DNA of 56,326 nucleotides, from contig CAMQHT010000010.1 in assembly GCA_947001705.1 (NCBI GenBank), positions 1-56,326 of the forward strand, given 5' to 3'. The position numbers were made by a program, and so were the translations under genes. The notes beneath the pieces were generated by a model. It had not been told where the DNA came from. It did no database searches and saw nothing but the letters and a program-made list of their open reading frames with translations. Of the stretch, positions 16,857-24,922 are shown piece after piece. Position 1 is the first letter of the stretch, and every line of letters starts with the position of its first letter. Origin of the DNA: an uncultured Collinsella sp. GTDB taxonomy: Bacteria > Actinomycetota > Coriobacteriia > Coriobacteriales > Coriobacteriaceae.

Positions 16857-17867
16857 CTAGATCGAGGTGGAGTCGAGCCAGTTGAGCTTGCACTCGAGAA
16901 TGCGCTGCTCGCCGGGTTCGCTGCTTCCGTCAAGTAGGGCGAGCAGCATCTCGGCTGCTTCGCGACCTTCTTGGTCGACGGGCTCGATGATGGTGGAGAC
17001 GGTCGGTGTGGTGAGATTAGTCCAGTCTTCGCAGTTGAGTCCCAAAAGGCCGATTTGCTGCGGAAGCAGATGGGCCATTGGCTGGAGGGCCTTGTAGACA
17101 CGGGGAAGTGCCCACTGATTTTGCACGAAGATAAGGGTTCGCTTGGCGGGATTGAACTTGAATTTAAAGTATTCGGTGAGCTCGTTGATTGACGGCTTGT
17201 TGTGATCGATGGGAATCGCTTTGTAGAGCTGCCCGTTCGCTGCCAGCGCCTCGGCATACCCCTGAAAACGCTCCATGCGGGTGCGCATTTCGGTCATGTT
17301 GGCGGCAATGGAAAAGAAATCTTCGTAGCCGGCGTCGAGGAGTGCCTGTGTGGCGTTGTACACGCCGTCGTAAAGGTTGGTTTTGATCCAGCTGGTACCT
17401 GGGCTATAGATGGCCGCATCGAAAAAGACGACCGGCTTGCCGGCGCGTCTAATGCGGTCATGCACGGCTTTGAAGTTTGCCGTGGGCTGGATGATAAAGC
17501 CATCGACGCCCAGCGAGAGCATCTTGTCGACGTACATGAGCTCGGTCTCGGGGTTAAAGTTGCTCGTGCAAACGACCGTCTGGTAGCCCGCGGGGAGCAT
17601 GACCTGCTCCATGCCATTGAGAACGAACCCCGCCCATTTGTTGGTGTTATCCAAAATGATGATGGCAATGACGTGGGTTTGCTTGCCGGTGAGCGTCTGC
17701 GCTTGGGCGTTGGGAACGTATCCGAGTTCCTTAATGACGCGCGCGATTTTGTTCTGCGTCTTCTCGCTAAGCTTTTCTCGTTTGTCGTTGAGGTAATACG
17801 AGACGCTTGCCGTCGAGGTTCCCGCCTCTCGAGCGACGTCTGCGATCGTAACGCGCTGTTTTGCCAC
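16857..17867 (-). CDS. LacI-family transcriptional regulator, 336 aa
   Basis: DNA-binding regulator with an N-terminal HTH (VTIADVAREAGTSTASVSYY at ~5-24), the hinge ELGYVPNAQAQTL and a periplasmic-binding-protein-like effector domain. AAGGAG (rc, at ~17876-17871) points to the GTG start at 17867; an in-frame ATG at 17903 would add 12 residues without a good ribosome site. Divergent from the PTS-gatZ-talC-tkt operon, which it most likely represses in the absence of a sugar-phosphate inducer. Candidate operators lie at 18090-18122. Confidence 0.92.
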   Translation of the reverse strand: MAKQRVTIADVAREAGTSTASVSYYLNDKREKLSEKTQNKIARVIKELGYVPNAQAQTLTGKQTHVIAIIILDNTNKWAGFVLNGMEQVMLPAGYQTVVCTSNFNPETELMYVDKMLSLGVDGFIIQPTANFKAVHDRIRRAGKPVVFFDAAIYSPGTSWIKTNLYDGVYNATQALLDAGYEDFFSIAANMTEMRTRMERFQGYAEALAANGQLYKAIPIDHNKPSINELTEYFKFKFNPAKRTLIFVQNQWALPRVYKALQPMAHLLPQQIGLLGLNCEDWTNLTTPTVSTIIEPVDQEGREAAEMLLALLDGSSEPGEQRILECKLNWLDSTSI

Positions 17868-18089
17868 AGCGACTCCTTCCGACAGATGAGCATTTTCCAA
17901 CATGATGACTTTGAGTCTTGGTGAGGGATGCGCTTCGGTGAGCGGCTTTTTCCTTTCATATGAGTATGCAACAAATGCGGCATACGGGTGGGGTCGAAAT
18001 TTGTGACCGGCATGCGCATCTGCCGTCTACCGAGAAAATCAAATACTTCTTGACTTTTGAAATCGAGGGCAAAATCGCAGGATTCATTT

Positions 18090-18122
18090 TTGGTTAAACG
18101 CATAACTAAATCGCATAACCAA
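18090..18122. promoter_or_regulatory. Candidate LacI-type operator cluster
   Basis: TTGGTTA (18090-18096) and TAACCAA (18116-18122) form a perfect inverted repeat, and CGCATAAC occurs twice within it (18099-18106 and 18112-18119, 13-bp period). GTTAAACGCATAAC is a roughly symmetric, CG-centred site of the LacI type. It lies in the 415-bp divergent spacer 17868-18282, which contains no gene. Confidence 0.5.
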
Positions 18123-18152
18123 CGCTCTGACCTGCGCGTTTACCGAAATAAG

Positions 18153-18182
18153 CTGGCATTAAGAAAAACGAGCACCTATATT
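18153..18182 (+). promoter_or_regulatory. Candidate promoter of the PTS operon
   Basis: CTGGCA (18153-18158), an 18-base spacer and TATATT (18177-18182), ~100 bases before the EIIBC start and ~30 bases after the operator cluster. Confidence 0.4.
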
Positions 18183-18282
18183 GGTCTTGTCGAAAAGACA
18201 GCAAGTCCAAACGGCAGGGGATGCTCCGGAGGCCTCCGCAAACGGTGTCTTGCGCACGCAACTCTATGAAAAGAGGGAAGCA

Positions 18283-19755
18283 ATGAAGATCGTAGGCGTT
18301 GCCGCCTGTACCGTGGGTATCGCCCACACGTATATGGCCCAGAAGGCGATTCAGGATGAATGCGCCGCCCGTGGCATCGAGTGCAAGGTCGAGGCTCAGG
18401 GTGGCCTGGGTATCGAGAATGAGCTCACGCAGGAAGACGTGGACTCCGCCGACCTGGTCCTGGAGTCCGTCGACGTGGGTGTCGAGAACGAGGACCGTTT
18501 TGAGCAGAAGATGGCCGAGGGCAAGTTCCTGAAGGTCGGCACCTCGGATGTGATCGCCGATCCGGTCAAGATTATCGACCAGGCTGTTGAGATCATCAAG
18601 GCGACGGGCGGTGCCGTTGACGCGCCCAAGGCCGAGGCCAAGGCAGAGAAGAAGGCCGTCTCCGCTGCCCCGCAGGCCCCGACACCGGCGTCCAAGCAGT
18701 CTATCTTTGCCGATCCGGGTAAGACACTGCTCAATGCATTCAATACCGGCGTTTCCTATTTTATCCCCATTGTCGTTATCGGTGGCGTGTTCCTCGCCTT
18801 CTCGTTGGCATCCGGTACTGCCGGTGCTAGCGGTATGGAGGTCACCAACCCGTTGATGGTGAGCCTTAATACCATCGGCATGGCCGGTATTTCCATGATG
18901 ATTCCGGTGCTTGCGGCATACATCGCCTACTCGATGGCCGGCAAGCCCGCGCTCGCCCCCGGTTTTGTCCTGGGCTACTTGGTCAACAACGCCGTCGTCA
19001 CTCCGAGCGGCAACAGCGTTTCGACTGGCTTCTTGGGCGCCATGATCATGGCTGTCATCTGCGGTTACTTTGTCCGCTGGATGAAGACCTGGAAGGTCAA
19101 CAACACCATCCAGACCATCATGCCGATCCTGATCATCCCGATTCTGACCTCGCTCGTCCTGGGCATGGCCTACATCTACATCCTGGCCACGCCACTTGGC
19201 TTTGTGATGGATTGGCTCACCAGCGTGCTCGGTAGCCTGCAGGGCGGCTCCGCCGTCGTCTTGGGCCTGGTCATTGGCGTTATGACCGCCTTCGATATGG
19301 GTGGTCCCATCAACAAGACCGCCTCGACCTTCACCATGGCCATCATGGCCTCCGGCATCTATGGCCCCAACGGCATGTTCCGCGTCGCCGTCGCCATTCC
19401 CCCGATTGCCTGCGGCCTTGCTGCGCTCATCGCCAAGAACAAGTTCGATGACGCCGATCGCCAGATGGGTATCTCCGCACTGTTCATGGGCTGCATCGGC
19501 ATTACCGAGGGCGCTATCCCCTTCGCGGTCAAGGACCTTGGCCACACCCTGCCCGGCATCTGCATCGGCTCTGCCGTGGGCGCGGCGCTCGCCGCCTTCC
19601 AGGGTATCGACTGCTACGTCCCGCACGGTGGCTTTATCGTCGCCCTTGCCACCAACAACGTCGCGCTGTTCTGCCTGGACATCGTGATTGGCGCCGTGGT
19701 CGCCGCTGCAATCCTGATTGCCATGAAGCCCACGCTCGACAAGCAGGCCAAGTAA
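18283..19755 (+). CDS. PTS fructose-type transporter subunit EIIBC, 490 aa
   Basis: Phosphotransferase permease that imports and phosphorylates a sugar. The IIB domain occupies residues 1-~105 with the phospho-Cys in VAACTVGIAHTYMA (Cys9). An Ala/Pro/Lys-rich linker (~106-140) leads to a IIC domain with about 8-10 hydrophobic segments, including the conserved MGGPINKTA. No IIA domain is fused; the IIA protein is the last gene of the operon (23826). An AGAGGGAAG ribosome site precedes the ATG at 18283; the frame is open from 18181, but those residues do not belong to IIB. The fructose class usually phosphorylates ketoses or polyols, but the true substrate is unknown. Confidence 0.93.
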   Translation: MKIVGVAACTVGIAHTYMAQKAIQDECAARGIECKVEAQGGLGIENELTQEDVDSADLVLESVDVGVENEDRFEQKMAEGKFLKVGTSDVIADPVKIIDQAVEIIKATGGAVDAPKAEAKAEKKAVSAAPQAPTPASKQSIFADPGKTLLNAFNTGVSYFIPIVVIGGVFLAFSLASGTAGASGMEVTNPLMVSLNTIGMAGISMMIPVLAAYIAYSMAGKPALAPGFVLGYLVNNAVVTPSGNSVSTGFLGAMIMAVICGYFVRWMKTWKVNNTIQTIMPILIIPILTSLVLGMAYIYILATPLGFVMDWLTSVLGSLQGGSAVVLGLVIGVMTAFDMGGPINKTASTFTMAIMASGIYGPNGMFRVAVAIPPIACGLAALIAKNKFDDADRQMGISALFMGCIGITEGAIPFAVKDLGHTLPGICIGSAVGAALAAFQGIDCYVPHGGFIVALATNNVALFCLDIVIGAVVAAAILIAMKPTLDKQAK

Positions 19756-19770
19756 ACCTTTAAGGACTCC

Positions 19771-19830
19771 GGTTGTGCGGAGGGATGGATTTGACTCCGC
19801 ACAACCGCCCCTACACAACAAAATCCATCC
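19771..19830 (+). promoter_or_regulatory. Pseudoknot-like RNA structure between EIIBC and gatZ genes
   Basis: GGTTGTGCGGAG (19771-19782) and CTCCGCACAACC (19795-19806) form a perfect 12-bp stem. Ten of its twelve loop bases, GGATGGATTT (19783-19792), are exactly complementary to AAATCCATCC at 19821-19830. This is the geometry of an H-type pseudoknot, or of two alternative structures. There is no T tract after the first stem. Confidence 0.6.
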
Positions 19831-19899
19831 GTACTGATAGGGCCCACATCTGGGTCCCAGGGAACTTTTGTCAAAAATCCTCTGGAGAAGGAGAACAAA

Positions 19900-21174
19900 A
19901 TGTCCAACCTCACCATCCGCAAGGCCGTTCAGGGCATGCTCAAACTGCAGGATAGCGGCGATCACGCAACCATGGTCGGCATTGGCCCCATGAGCCCCAA
20001 CCTGATTCAGGCCGTGTTCGAGCTTGCCAAGGACGAGGATTTCCCGCCCATGTTTATCGCCAGCCGCAACCAGGTCGATATGGACGAGATGGGCGCCGGC
20101 TACGTCAACGGTTGGGACCAGACGCGCTTTGCCGCCGACATCAAGAAGGTCGCCGACGAGGTGGGTTACACCGGTCCGTACTACCTGTGCCGAGATCACG
20201 GCGGTCCGTGGCAGCGCGACGAGGAGCGTAACGCCCACCTGCCCGAGGACGAGGCCATGGAGCTCGCCCGCAAGTCCTTCGTCGCCGACATGGAGGCAGG
20301 CTTTGACCTGCTGATGGTCGACCCCACCAAGGATCCCTATCAGATCGGCAAGGTTATTCCGCTCGACGTGGTGCTTCGCCGCACGATCGATCTTATCGAC
20401 TACCTTGAGCAGTACCGTCGCGAGCATAACCTGCCCGAGGTCGCCTATGAGGTCGGTACCGAGGAGACCAATGGCGGCTTGACCTCTACCGATAAGTACG
20501 AGGAGTTCATTTCTCAGCTGCAGCCCGAGCTCGAGAAGCGCGGCTGCCCCATGCCCACCTTTATCGTCGGCCAGACCGGCACCCTTACCCGCTGGACGGA
20601 GCAGGTCGGTCACTACAACTTCAAGAACGCCCGCGAGCTTGCCGATATGGCCAAGCGCTATGGCGTGGGCCTGAAGGAGCACAACGCCGACTATCTGGAC
20701 GACGCGACGCTGCTCGAGCACATCCCGGCACACGTGACCGCCTCCAACGTCGCTCCGCAGTATGGCACCGAGGAGACCCGCGCCTACCTCAAGCTCTGCG
20801 CCACCGAGCAGATCCTGGTCGACAACGGTCTGTGCGATGACCCCTCCGACCTGTATCACACGCTGCTGGTCAAGGCTATCAAGACCGAGCGCTGGCGCAA
20901 GTGGATGACTGGCGACGACGTCAACCTGCAGGTCGATGACATCCTTGCCGACGATGAGCTCAGCCTGAAGATCCTGGATGTCTCCGGCCACTATGCGTTC
21001 AACGATCCCGAGGTCAAGGAGCAGGTCGAGAAGCTCTATCGCAACCTCGCTGCCCAGGACATCGACGGCAAGCGCTTTGTGATCGAGCACATCAAGCGCC
21101 CGATCAAGCAGTACGTCGTCGGTCTTAACCTCAAGGGCGTCACGACCCGCATCGAGGCCGCTCTTGCCGAGTAA
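19900..21174 (+). CDS. GatZ/KbaZ-like protein (tagatose-bisphosphate aldolase non-catalytic subunit family), 424 aa
   Basis: Member of the GatZ/KbaZ/AgaZ family (COG4573 type), TIM-barrel-like. Conserved blocks include CRDHGGPWQRDE, MVDPTKDP, YEVGTEETNGGL and KEHNADYL. In E. coli GatZ supports the class II aldolase GatY, but no GatY/KbaY gene lies in this operon or anywhere in the window. I recall that some proteins annotated as GatZ have been reported to be tagatose-6-phosphate 4-epimerases, so a stand-alone epimerase role is plausible here. A GGAGAAGGAG tract before the ATG at 19900 is a strong ribosome site. It lies between the PTS permease and transaldolase genes. Confidence 0.88.
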   Translation: MSNLTIRKAVQGMLKLQDSGDHATMVGIGPMSPNLIQAVFELAKDEDFPPMFIASRNQVDMDEMGAGYVNGWDQTRFAADIKKVADEVGYTGPYYLCRDHGGPWQRDEERNAHLPEDEAMELARKSFVADMEAGFDLLMVDPTKDPYQIGKVIPLDVVLRRTIDLIDYLEQYRREHNLPEVAYEVGTEETNGGLTSTDKYEEFISQLQPELEKRGCPMPTFIVGQTGTLTRWTEQVGHYNFKNARELADMAKRYGVGLKEHNADYLDDATLLEHIPAHVTASNVAPQYGTEETRAYLKLCATEQILVDNGLCDDPSDLYHTLLVKAIKTERWRKWMTGDDVNLQVDDILADDELSLKILDVSGHYAFNDPEVKEQVEKLYRNLAAQDIDGKRFVIEHIKRPIKQYVVGLNLKGVTTRIEAALAE

Positions 21175-21193
21175 GTAGCTTTTCCTACGCGAC

Positions 21194-21262
21194 GCCGGGC
21201 CTGGGGCATGTCCCAGCTGCAGGCCCGGCACATGGGACAAAGGGGCAGTCCCTTTGTCCCAT
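21194..21262. repeat. Tandem hairpins with GGGACA palindrome between gatZ and transaldolase genes
   Basis: The first hairpin pairs GCCGGGCCT (21194-21202) with AGGCCCGGC (21221-21229). The second is a perfect 13-bp stem (21232-21244 with 21250-21262), ATGGGACAAAGGG around a GCAGT loop. The second resembles the palindrome at 41441-41470 and, more loosely, that at 6658-6721. No T tract follows, so read-through into talC is expected, with possible mRNA-processing or differential-stability effects. Confidence 0.8.
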
Positions 21263-21298
21263 TCTTTTGAGTTTTAGCTTCCTTTGAAGGGGTTCACC

Positions 21299-21982
21299 AT
21301 GAAGTTCTTTATCGATACCGCCAATCTGGACGAGATTGCCGAGGCCAAGAGCTGGGGCTGCCTGGCCGGTGTTACCACCAACCCGTCCCTGTACGCCAAG
21401 ACCGGCGGCAAGCTTGCCGACTTTGAGCCCCATATGCTCAAGATTGCCGAGCTCTGCGAGGGTCTGCCCGTGTCTGCCGAGTCCACCGCGACTACTGCCG
21501 AGGGCATGATCGAGGAGGGCAAGCGTCTTGCCGCCCTCGCTCCCAACATCGTGGTTAAGCTTCCCGTGTGCGAGGCCGGCCTTGCCGCCTGCCGCGCCCT
21601 GGCCGACGCAGGTGTGCGCGTCAACATGACGCTTGTTTTCTCGCCGACCCAGGCCTTGATGGCCGCCAACGCCGGCGCTCGCTACATCAGCCCGTTTGTG
21701 GGGCGCTTCGATGACATCGCCGAGGACGGTATCTCGCAGCTCGACAATGTTGTGACTTGCATCAAGAACTATGACTGGACCGGCAAGAACGTCGACGACA
21801 CCGTTGAGATCATCACCGCTTCGGTCCGCACGCCCAACCATGTGACCCAGGCGGCGCTGCTTGGTGCCGACATTGCGACCGTTCCCATGGCCGCTCTTAA
21901 GAAATGCTTGCATCACCCGCTGACCGACCAGGGCCTTGCCTCTTTTGAGGCTGATTGGCAGAAGGTCGTCGCTCAGGCTTAA
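21299..21982 (+). CDS. Small transaldolase, TalC/FSA family, 227 aa
   Basis: Schiff-base aldolase of the short transaldolase/fructose-6-phosphate aldolase group: MKFFIDTAN start, GVTTNPSL, catalytic Lys87 in NIVVKLPV, and TLVFSPTQA. It transfers a dihydroxyacetone unit between sugar phosphates, or cleaves fructose-6-phosphate. Residues deciding FSA versus transaldolase activity cannot be judged safely here. AAGGGG at 21287-21292 sets the ATG at 21299. Position between gatZ and transketolase genes suggests rearrangement of C6/C7/C4/C3 sugar phosphates derived from the imported sugar. Confidence 0.92.
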   Translation: MKFFIDTANLDEIAEAKSWGCLAGVTTNPSLYAKTGGKLADFEPHMLKIAELCEGLPVSAESTATTAEGMIEEGKRLAALAPNIVVKLPVCEAGLAACRALADAGVRVNMTLVFSPTQALMAANAGARYISPFVGRFDDIAEDGISQLDNVVTCIKNYDWTGKNVDDTVEIITASVRTPNHVTQAALLGADIATVPMAALKKCLHHPLTDQGLASFEADWQKVVAQA

Positions 21983-21993
21983 CGAGTGGATTG

Positions 21994-22022
21994 CCCCGGC
22001 ATCGCGTCATCCGGTGCCGGGG
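21994..22022 (+). other. Intercistronic hairpin before the transketolase N gene
   Basis: CCCCGGCA (21994-22001) and TGCCGGGG (22015-22022) form a perfect 8-bp stem followed by TTGTTCT, so partial termination or processing is possible inside the operon. Confidence 0.6.
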
Positions 22023-22045
22023 TTGTTCTCAAGAGAGGAATTCGT

Positions 22046-22876
22046 ATGACCAACCAGGAGCTGGCAAAGGTCGCCAATGAGGTCAGGAAGGGTGTAGTGA
22101 CTGCGGTTCACGCGGCCAAGTCGGGACATCCGGGTGGATCGCTCGGTGCTGCCGACATCATGACGTATCTGTACTTTGAGGAAATGAATATCGATCCTGC
22201 TGACCCTCACAAGGCCGATCGCGATCGCTTTGTGCTCTCCAAGGGTCACGCGGCGCCGGGCCTGTATTCGGTGTTGGCAAATCGCGGCTATTTTCCCGTC
22301 GAAGAGCTCGAGACGCTCCGCCATATTGGCAGCCGACTGCAGGGCCATCCCAACATGAACGACACCCCGGGCATCGATATGTCCACCGGATCGCTCGGTC
22401 AGGGTATCTCCGCCGCGGTTGGAATGGCACTCGCCGCAAAGCACTGGGGTGACAGCTACCGCGTCTACACGTTGCTGGGCGACGGCGAGTGCGAGGAGGG
22501 CCAGGTGTGGGAGGCGGCCATGTTTGCCGGCAACCATGCGCTCGACAATCTTGTTGCCGTCGTCGACCACAACGGCTTGCAGATTGACGGCACGATCGAT
22601 GAGGTCAACTCGGCCATGCCGCTCGCTGACAAGTTCCGCGCCTTTAAGTGGCATGTGATCGAGCTAGCCGATGGCAACGACATGACACAGATTGAGGCGG
22701 CTTTCGCCGAGGCTCGTGAGGTGACCGGCGTGCCCGTCGCTATCATCGCCGAGACGGTGAAGGGCAAAGGCGTCTCCTTTATGGAGAACCAAGTTGGCTG
22801 GCATGGCAAGGCGCCCAACGATGAACAGTTTGAGCAGGCCATGGCCGAGCTTGCGGCAGCAGGAGAGGAGCTCTAA
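22046..22876 (+). CDS. Transketolase N-terminal subunit, 276 aa
   Basis: Thiamine-diphosphate-binding half of a split transketolase. It carries KSGHPGGSLG, RFVLSKGHAAPGLY, STGSLGQGISAAVGMA and the ThDP/metal motif starting with GDGE (145-148) and continuing to DHN. It transfers C2 ketol units between ketose and aldose phosphates together with the next gene product. The ribosome site AGAGAGGAA precedes the ATG at 22046. Its stop shares one base with the start of the C-terminal subunit gene (TAATG), consistent with a 1:1 complex. Confidence 0.95.
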   Translation: MTNQELAKVANEVRKGVVTAVHAAKSGHPGGSLGAADIMTYLYFEEMNIDPADPHKADRDRFVLSKGHAAPGLYSVLANRGYFPVEELETLRHIGSRLQGHPNMNDTPGIDMSTGSLGQGISAAVGMALAAKHWGDSYRVYTLLGDGECEEGQVWEAAMFAGNHALDNLVAVVDHNGLQIDGTIDEVNSAMPLADKFRAFKWHVIELADGNDMTQIEAAFAEAREVTGVPVAIIAETVKGKGVSFMENQVGWHGKAPNDEQFEQAMAELAAAGEEL

Positions 22877-23814
22877 TGGCAGAGGTCAAAAAAGTCGCCA
22901 CGCGCGTAAGCTACGGCGAGGCGCTCGTCGAGCTGGGCAATGAGCACGATGACTTTGTAGTGCTCGATGCCGACCTGGCTGCCGCTACGCAGACGGGTAA
23001 GTTTAAGGCTGCGCACCCTGAGCGCTTCTACGATGCCGGCATTGCCGAGAGCAACTTGATGGGGCTCGCCGCCGGCATTGCGACCACGGGCCACGTCGCC
23101 TTTGCGAGCACCTTTGCCATGTTCGCCGCCGGCCGCGCGTACGAACAAGTGCGTAATTCCATTGGCTATCCGCACCTTAACGTCAAAATCGGTGCCACGC
23201 ATGCGGGTATCTCGGTCGGTGAAGACGGCGCCACGCATCAGTGCTGCGAGGACATCGCGCTCATGCGCACGATCCCGGGTATGACGGTAATCGTTCCCGC
23301 CGATGACATCGAGGCTCGCGCTTGCGTGCGCGCCGCCTATGAGTTTGAGGGACCGGTCTACATGCGCTTCGGACGCCTGGCAACGCCGGTCATTAACGAT
23401 CACGAGGACTATGAGTTCAAGATTGGTCGCGGCGTGGTCGTGCGCGAGGGGTCCGATGTGACCATCATCGCTTGTGGCCTTATGGTCGCCGAGGCGCTTG
23501 AGGCTGCCGAGGCGCTCGCTGCCGATGGTATCGATGCCGAGGTCATCAATATGCACACGATCAAGCCGCTTGATGAGCGCCTGGTGGTTGCCAGCGCCAA
23601 GAAGACCGGTCGTGTGGTCACTGCCGAGGAGCATTCGATTATCGGTGGTCTTGGCGAGGCCGTGGCCTCGGTGCTCGCGGAGCAGCATCCGGTGCCGATG
23701 CGTCGCGTCGGCGTGCGCGATGTGTATGGCGAGTCCGGCCCTGCGGTCGATTTGCTGCACAAGTACGGTTTGGACGCCGACGGCATCGAAGCTGCGGTCA
23801 GGTCCGTGTTGTAA
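22876..23814 (+). CDS. Transketolase C-terminal subunit, 312 aa
   Basis: Pyrimidine-binding and C-terminal domains of the split transketolase: YGEALVELG start, VVLDADLAAAT, GIAESNLMGLAAGIA (containing the catalytic Glu of the Pyr domain), HAGISVGEDGATHQ, and the transketolase C domain from ~residue 190 (IIACGLMVAEAL, EEHSIIGGLGEAVA). GGAGAGGAG at the end of the previous gene serves the overlapping ATG at 22876. Transketolase split in two genes is common in Firmicutes and Coriobacteriia and often found in sugar operons such as this one. Confidence 0.95.
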   Translation: MAEVKKVATRVSYGEALVELGNEHDDFVVLDADLAAATQTGKFKAAHPERFYDAGIAESNLMGLAAGIATTGHVAFASTFAMFAAGRAYEQVRNSIGYPHLNVKIGATHAGISVGEDGATHQCCEDIALMRTIPGMTVIVPADDIEARACVRAAYEFEGPVYMRFGRLATPVINDHEDYEFKIGRGVVVREGSDVTIIACGLMVAEALEAAEALAADGIDAEVINMHTIKPLDERLVVASAKKTGRVVTAEEHSIIGGLGEAVASVLAEQHPVPMRRVGVRDVYGESGPAVDLLHKYGLDADGIEAAVRSVL

Positions 23815-23825
23815 GGAAGGTTTCC

Positions 23826-24278
23826 ATGGGATTTGTATCTGCCAACCAAGTGACAATCGGGTATACCGCCGCCTCGCGCGAGGACGCCCTACATTATTTG
23901 TCCGAGCAGGCCATCGAGCTCGGCTTTGCCGATGACGCATCTGCCGTAGAGGCCGCCTTCATTGCTCGCGAGAACGAGGCCGAGACCGGCCTTGTCGCCG
24001 GTTTTGCCGTTCCGCATGCCAAAAGCGACGCGATCCACACGCCGGGCGTTGCCGTGCTTAAACTGACCGAGCCCGTTGAATGGCCGAGCTTCGATGGGGT
24101 GCCCGTCGATGTTGCGCTCGCGCTGTACGTGCCTGCCGGCGAGGCTGGAACCACGCATCTGCGCCTGCTCTCCAAGGCTGCCGTAATGCTGATGGACGCC
24201 GGCTTCCGCGACAAGGTGCGCGCGAGCACCGATCCCGTTGAGATTGCGGAGCTCATCAATAGCGGACTCGAAGACTAG
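23826..24278 (+). CDS. PTS fructose-type EIIA protein, 150 aa
   Basis: Phosphocarrier that passes phosphate from HPr to the IIB domain at 18283. The active-site His64 lies in FAVPHAKSD, typical of the fructose/mannitol EIIA fold. Length (~150) fits a stand-alone IIA. AAGGAAGG at ~23814-23821 overlaps the end of the previous gene and serves the ATG at 23826. That the IIA gene closes the operon while the IIBC gene opens it argues that the intervening enzymes act on the same sugar. A terminator follows. Confidence 0.93.
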   Translation: MGFVSANQVTIGYTAASREDALHYLSEQAIELGFADDASAVEAAFIARENEAETGLVAGFAVPHAKSDAIHTPGVAVLKLTEPVEWPSFDGVPVDVALALYVPAGEAGTTHLRLLSKAAVMLMDAGFRDKVRASTDPVEIAELINSGLED

Positions 24279-24320
24279 AACGGTCATCCCGTTCAATCAA
24301 TCGATCCTTCTCCAAGGAAA

Positions 24321-24357
24321 AGGGCCGCGACGCCATATAGGTGTCGCGGCCCTGTTT
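24321..24357 (+). terminator. Terminator of the PTS-gatZ-talC-tkt operon
   Basis: AGGGCCGCGAC pairs with GTCGCGGCCCT (24321-24352) around GCCATATAGGT, followed by GTTTGCGTTT. The T tract is interrupted. Confidence 0.65.
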
Positions 24358-24363
24358 GCGTTT

Positions 24364-24408
24364 CCCCAGATAAAACCTGCCAAAATAAACCTATCCCTTT
24401 TTGGCAGG
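24364..24408 (+). repeat. Dispersed 45-bp repeat, copy 1
   Basis: The element starts CCCAGATAAAACCTGCC and ends TTTTTGGCAGG; CCTGCCAAAA (24376-24385) pairs with TTTTGGCAGG (24399-24408). Other copies: 24839-24887, 29574-29618 (opposite strand), 31753-31796. All sit in spacers near gene or operon ends. Confidence 0.85.
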
Positions 24409-24481
24409 CTAATCGTGAGTTATTTCACCGCAACTTAGGGCACGGTTAGGAAGTGTGCACCTTAAAGAGTGGAGCCCTTGA

Positions 24482-24651
24482 TTAGAGAGGTCGCGCTCAT
24501 CTCTCTAAATGTCTCTCTAAAGAGAAGGTTGGTTAGAGAGATAGCATTAGGCAATCTAGCAGCGAATTCGATACATCTCTCTTAATGCCTCTCTAAAACA
24601 AGGCGCTTATCTCTCTAAAGTTAGAGAGATAAGCGCCTTGTTTTAGAGAGA
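24482..24651. repeat. Cluster of nine TTAGAGAGA-type motifs in inverted pairs
   Basis: TTAGAGAGA or a close variant occurs in either orientation at 24482, 24500, 24512, 24533, 24576, 24589, 24610, 24621 and 24643. The last four form a 30-bp perfect palindrome (24589-24618 with 24621-24650, two-base centre). Earlier ones form looser inverted pairs, and GCATTA/TAATGC extends one of them. The gene-free stretch 24279-25062 contains this cluster, two copies of the 45-bp repeat, a hairpin (GCCCCTCTA 24778-24786 with TAGAGGGGC 24812-24820) and the element at 24923-25022. Confidence 0.85.
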
Positions 24652-24838
24652 CGGAATGCCAAAATTCGTCCGTCAGCTACCATCTGCCAAAAATGACGGA
24701 TAAAGGGCTCATCGAAGTAATGGGTTCATCGACGAGCCGCAACCGCCGCTATCGGAAGAAGTAGATGCAGCCGAATTGCCCCTCTATCGTCTCTCGAAGT
24801 TTGATGGGTGCTAGAGGGGCGACTGCCTCGCGATATTT

Positions 24839-24887
24839 TTCCCAAGATAAAACCTGCCAAAACAAACCTGTCCCTTATTGACAGGTC
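24839..24887 (+). repeat. Dispersed 45-bp repeat, copy 2 (diverged)
   Basis: Same element as at 24364-24408, with AAGATAAAACC, AACAAACC and TTATTGACAGG variants that weaken the internal stem. Confidence 0.75.
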
Positions 24888-24922
24888 AGTTAACGCAGTC
24901 CAGGTTGAGCATATGTGAGCGA

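Noticed and set aside
18106..21240. A 1044-codon open frame on the minus strand opposite EIIBC and gatZ
   Set aside because: It mirrors codon bias of strongly recognisable plus-strand genes and has no family-like motifs; shadow frame.
24482..24651. CRISPR array
   Set aside because: Motifs are only 9 bases, occur in both orientations and have irregular spacing; there are no repeat-spacer units or cas genes.
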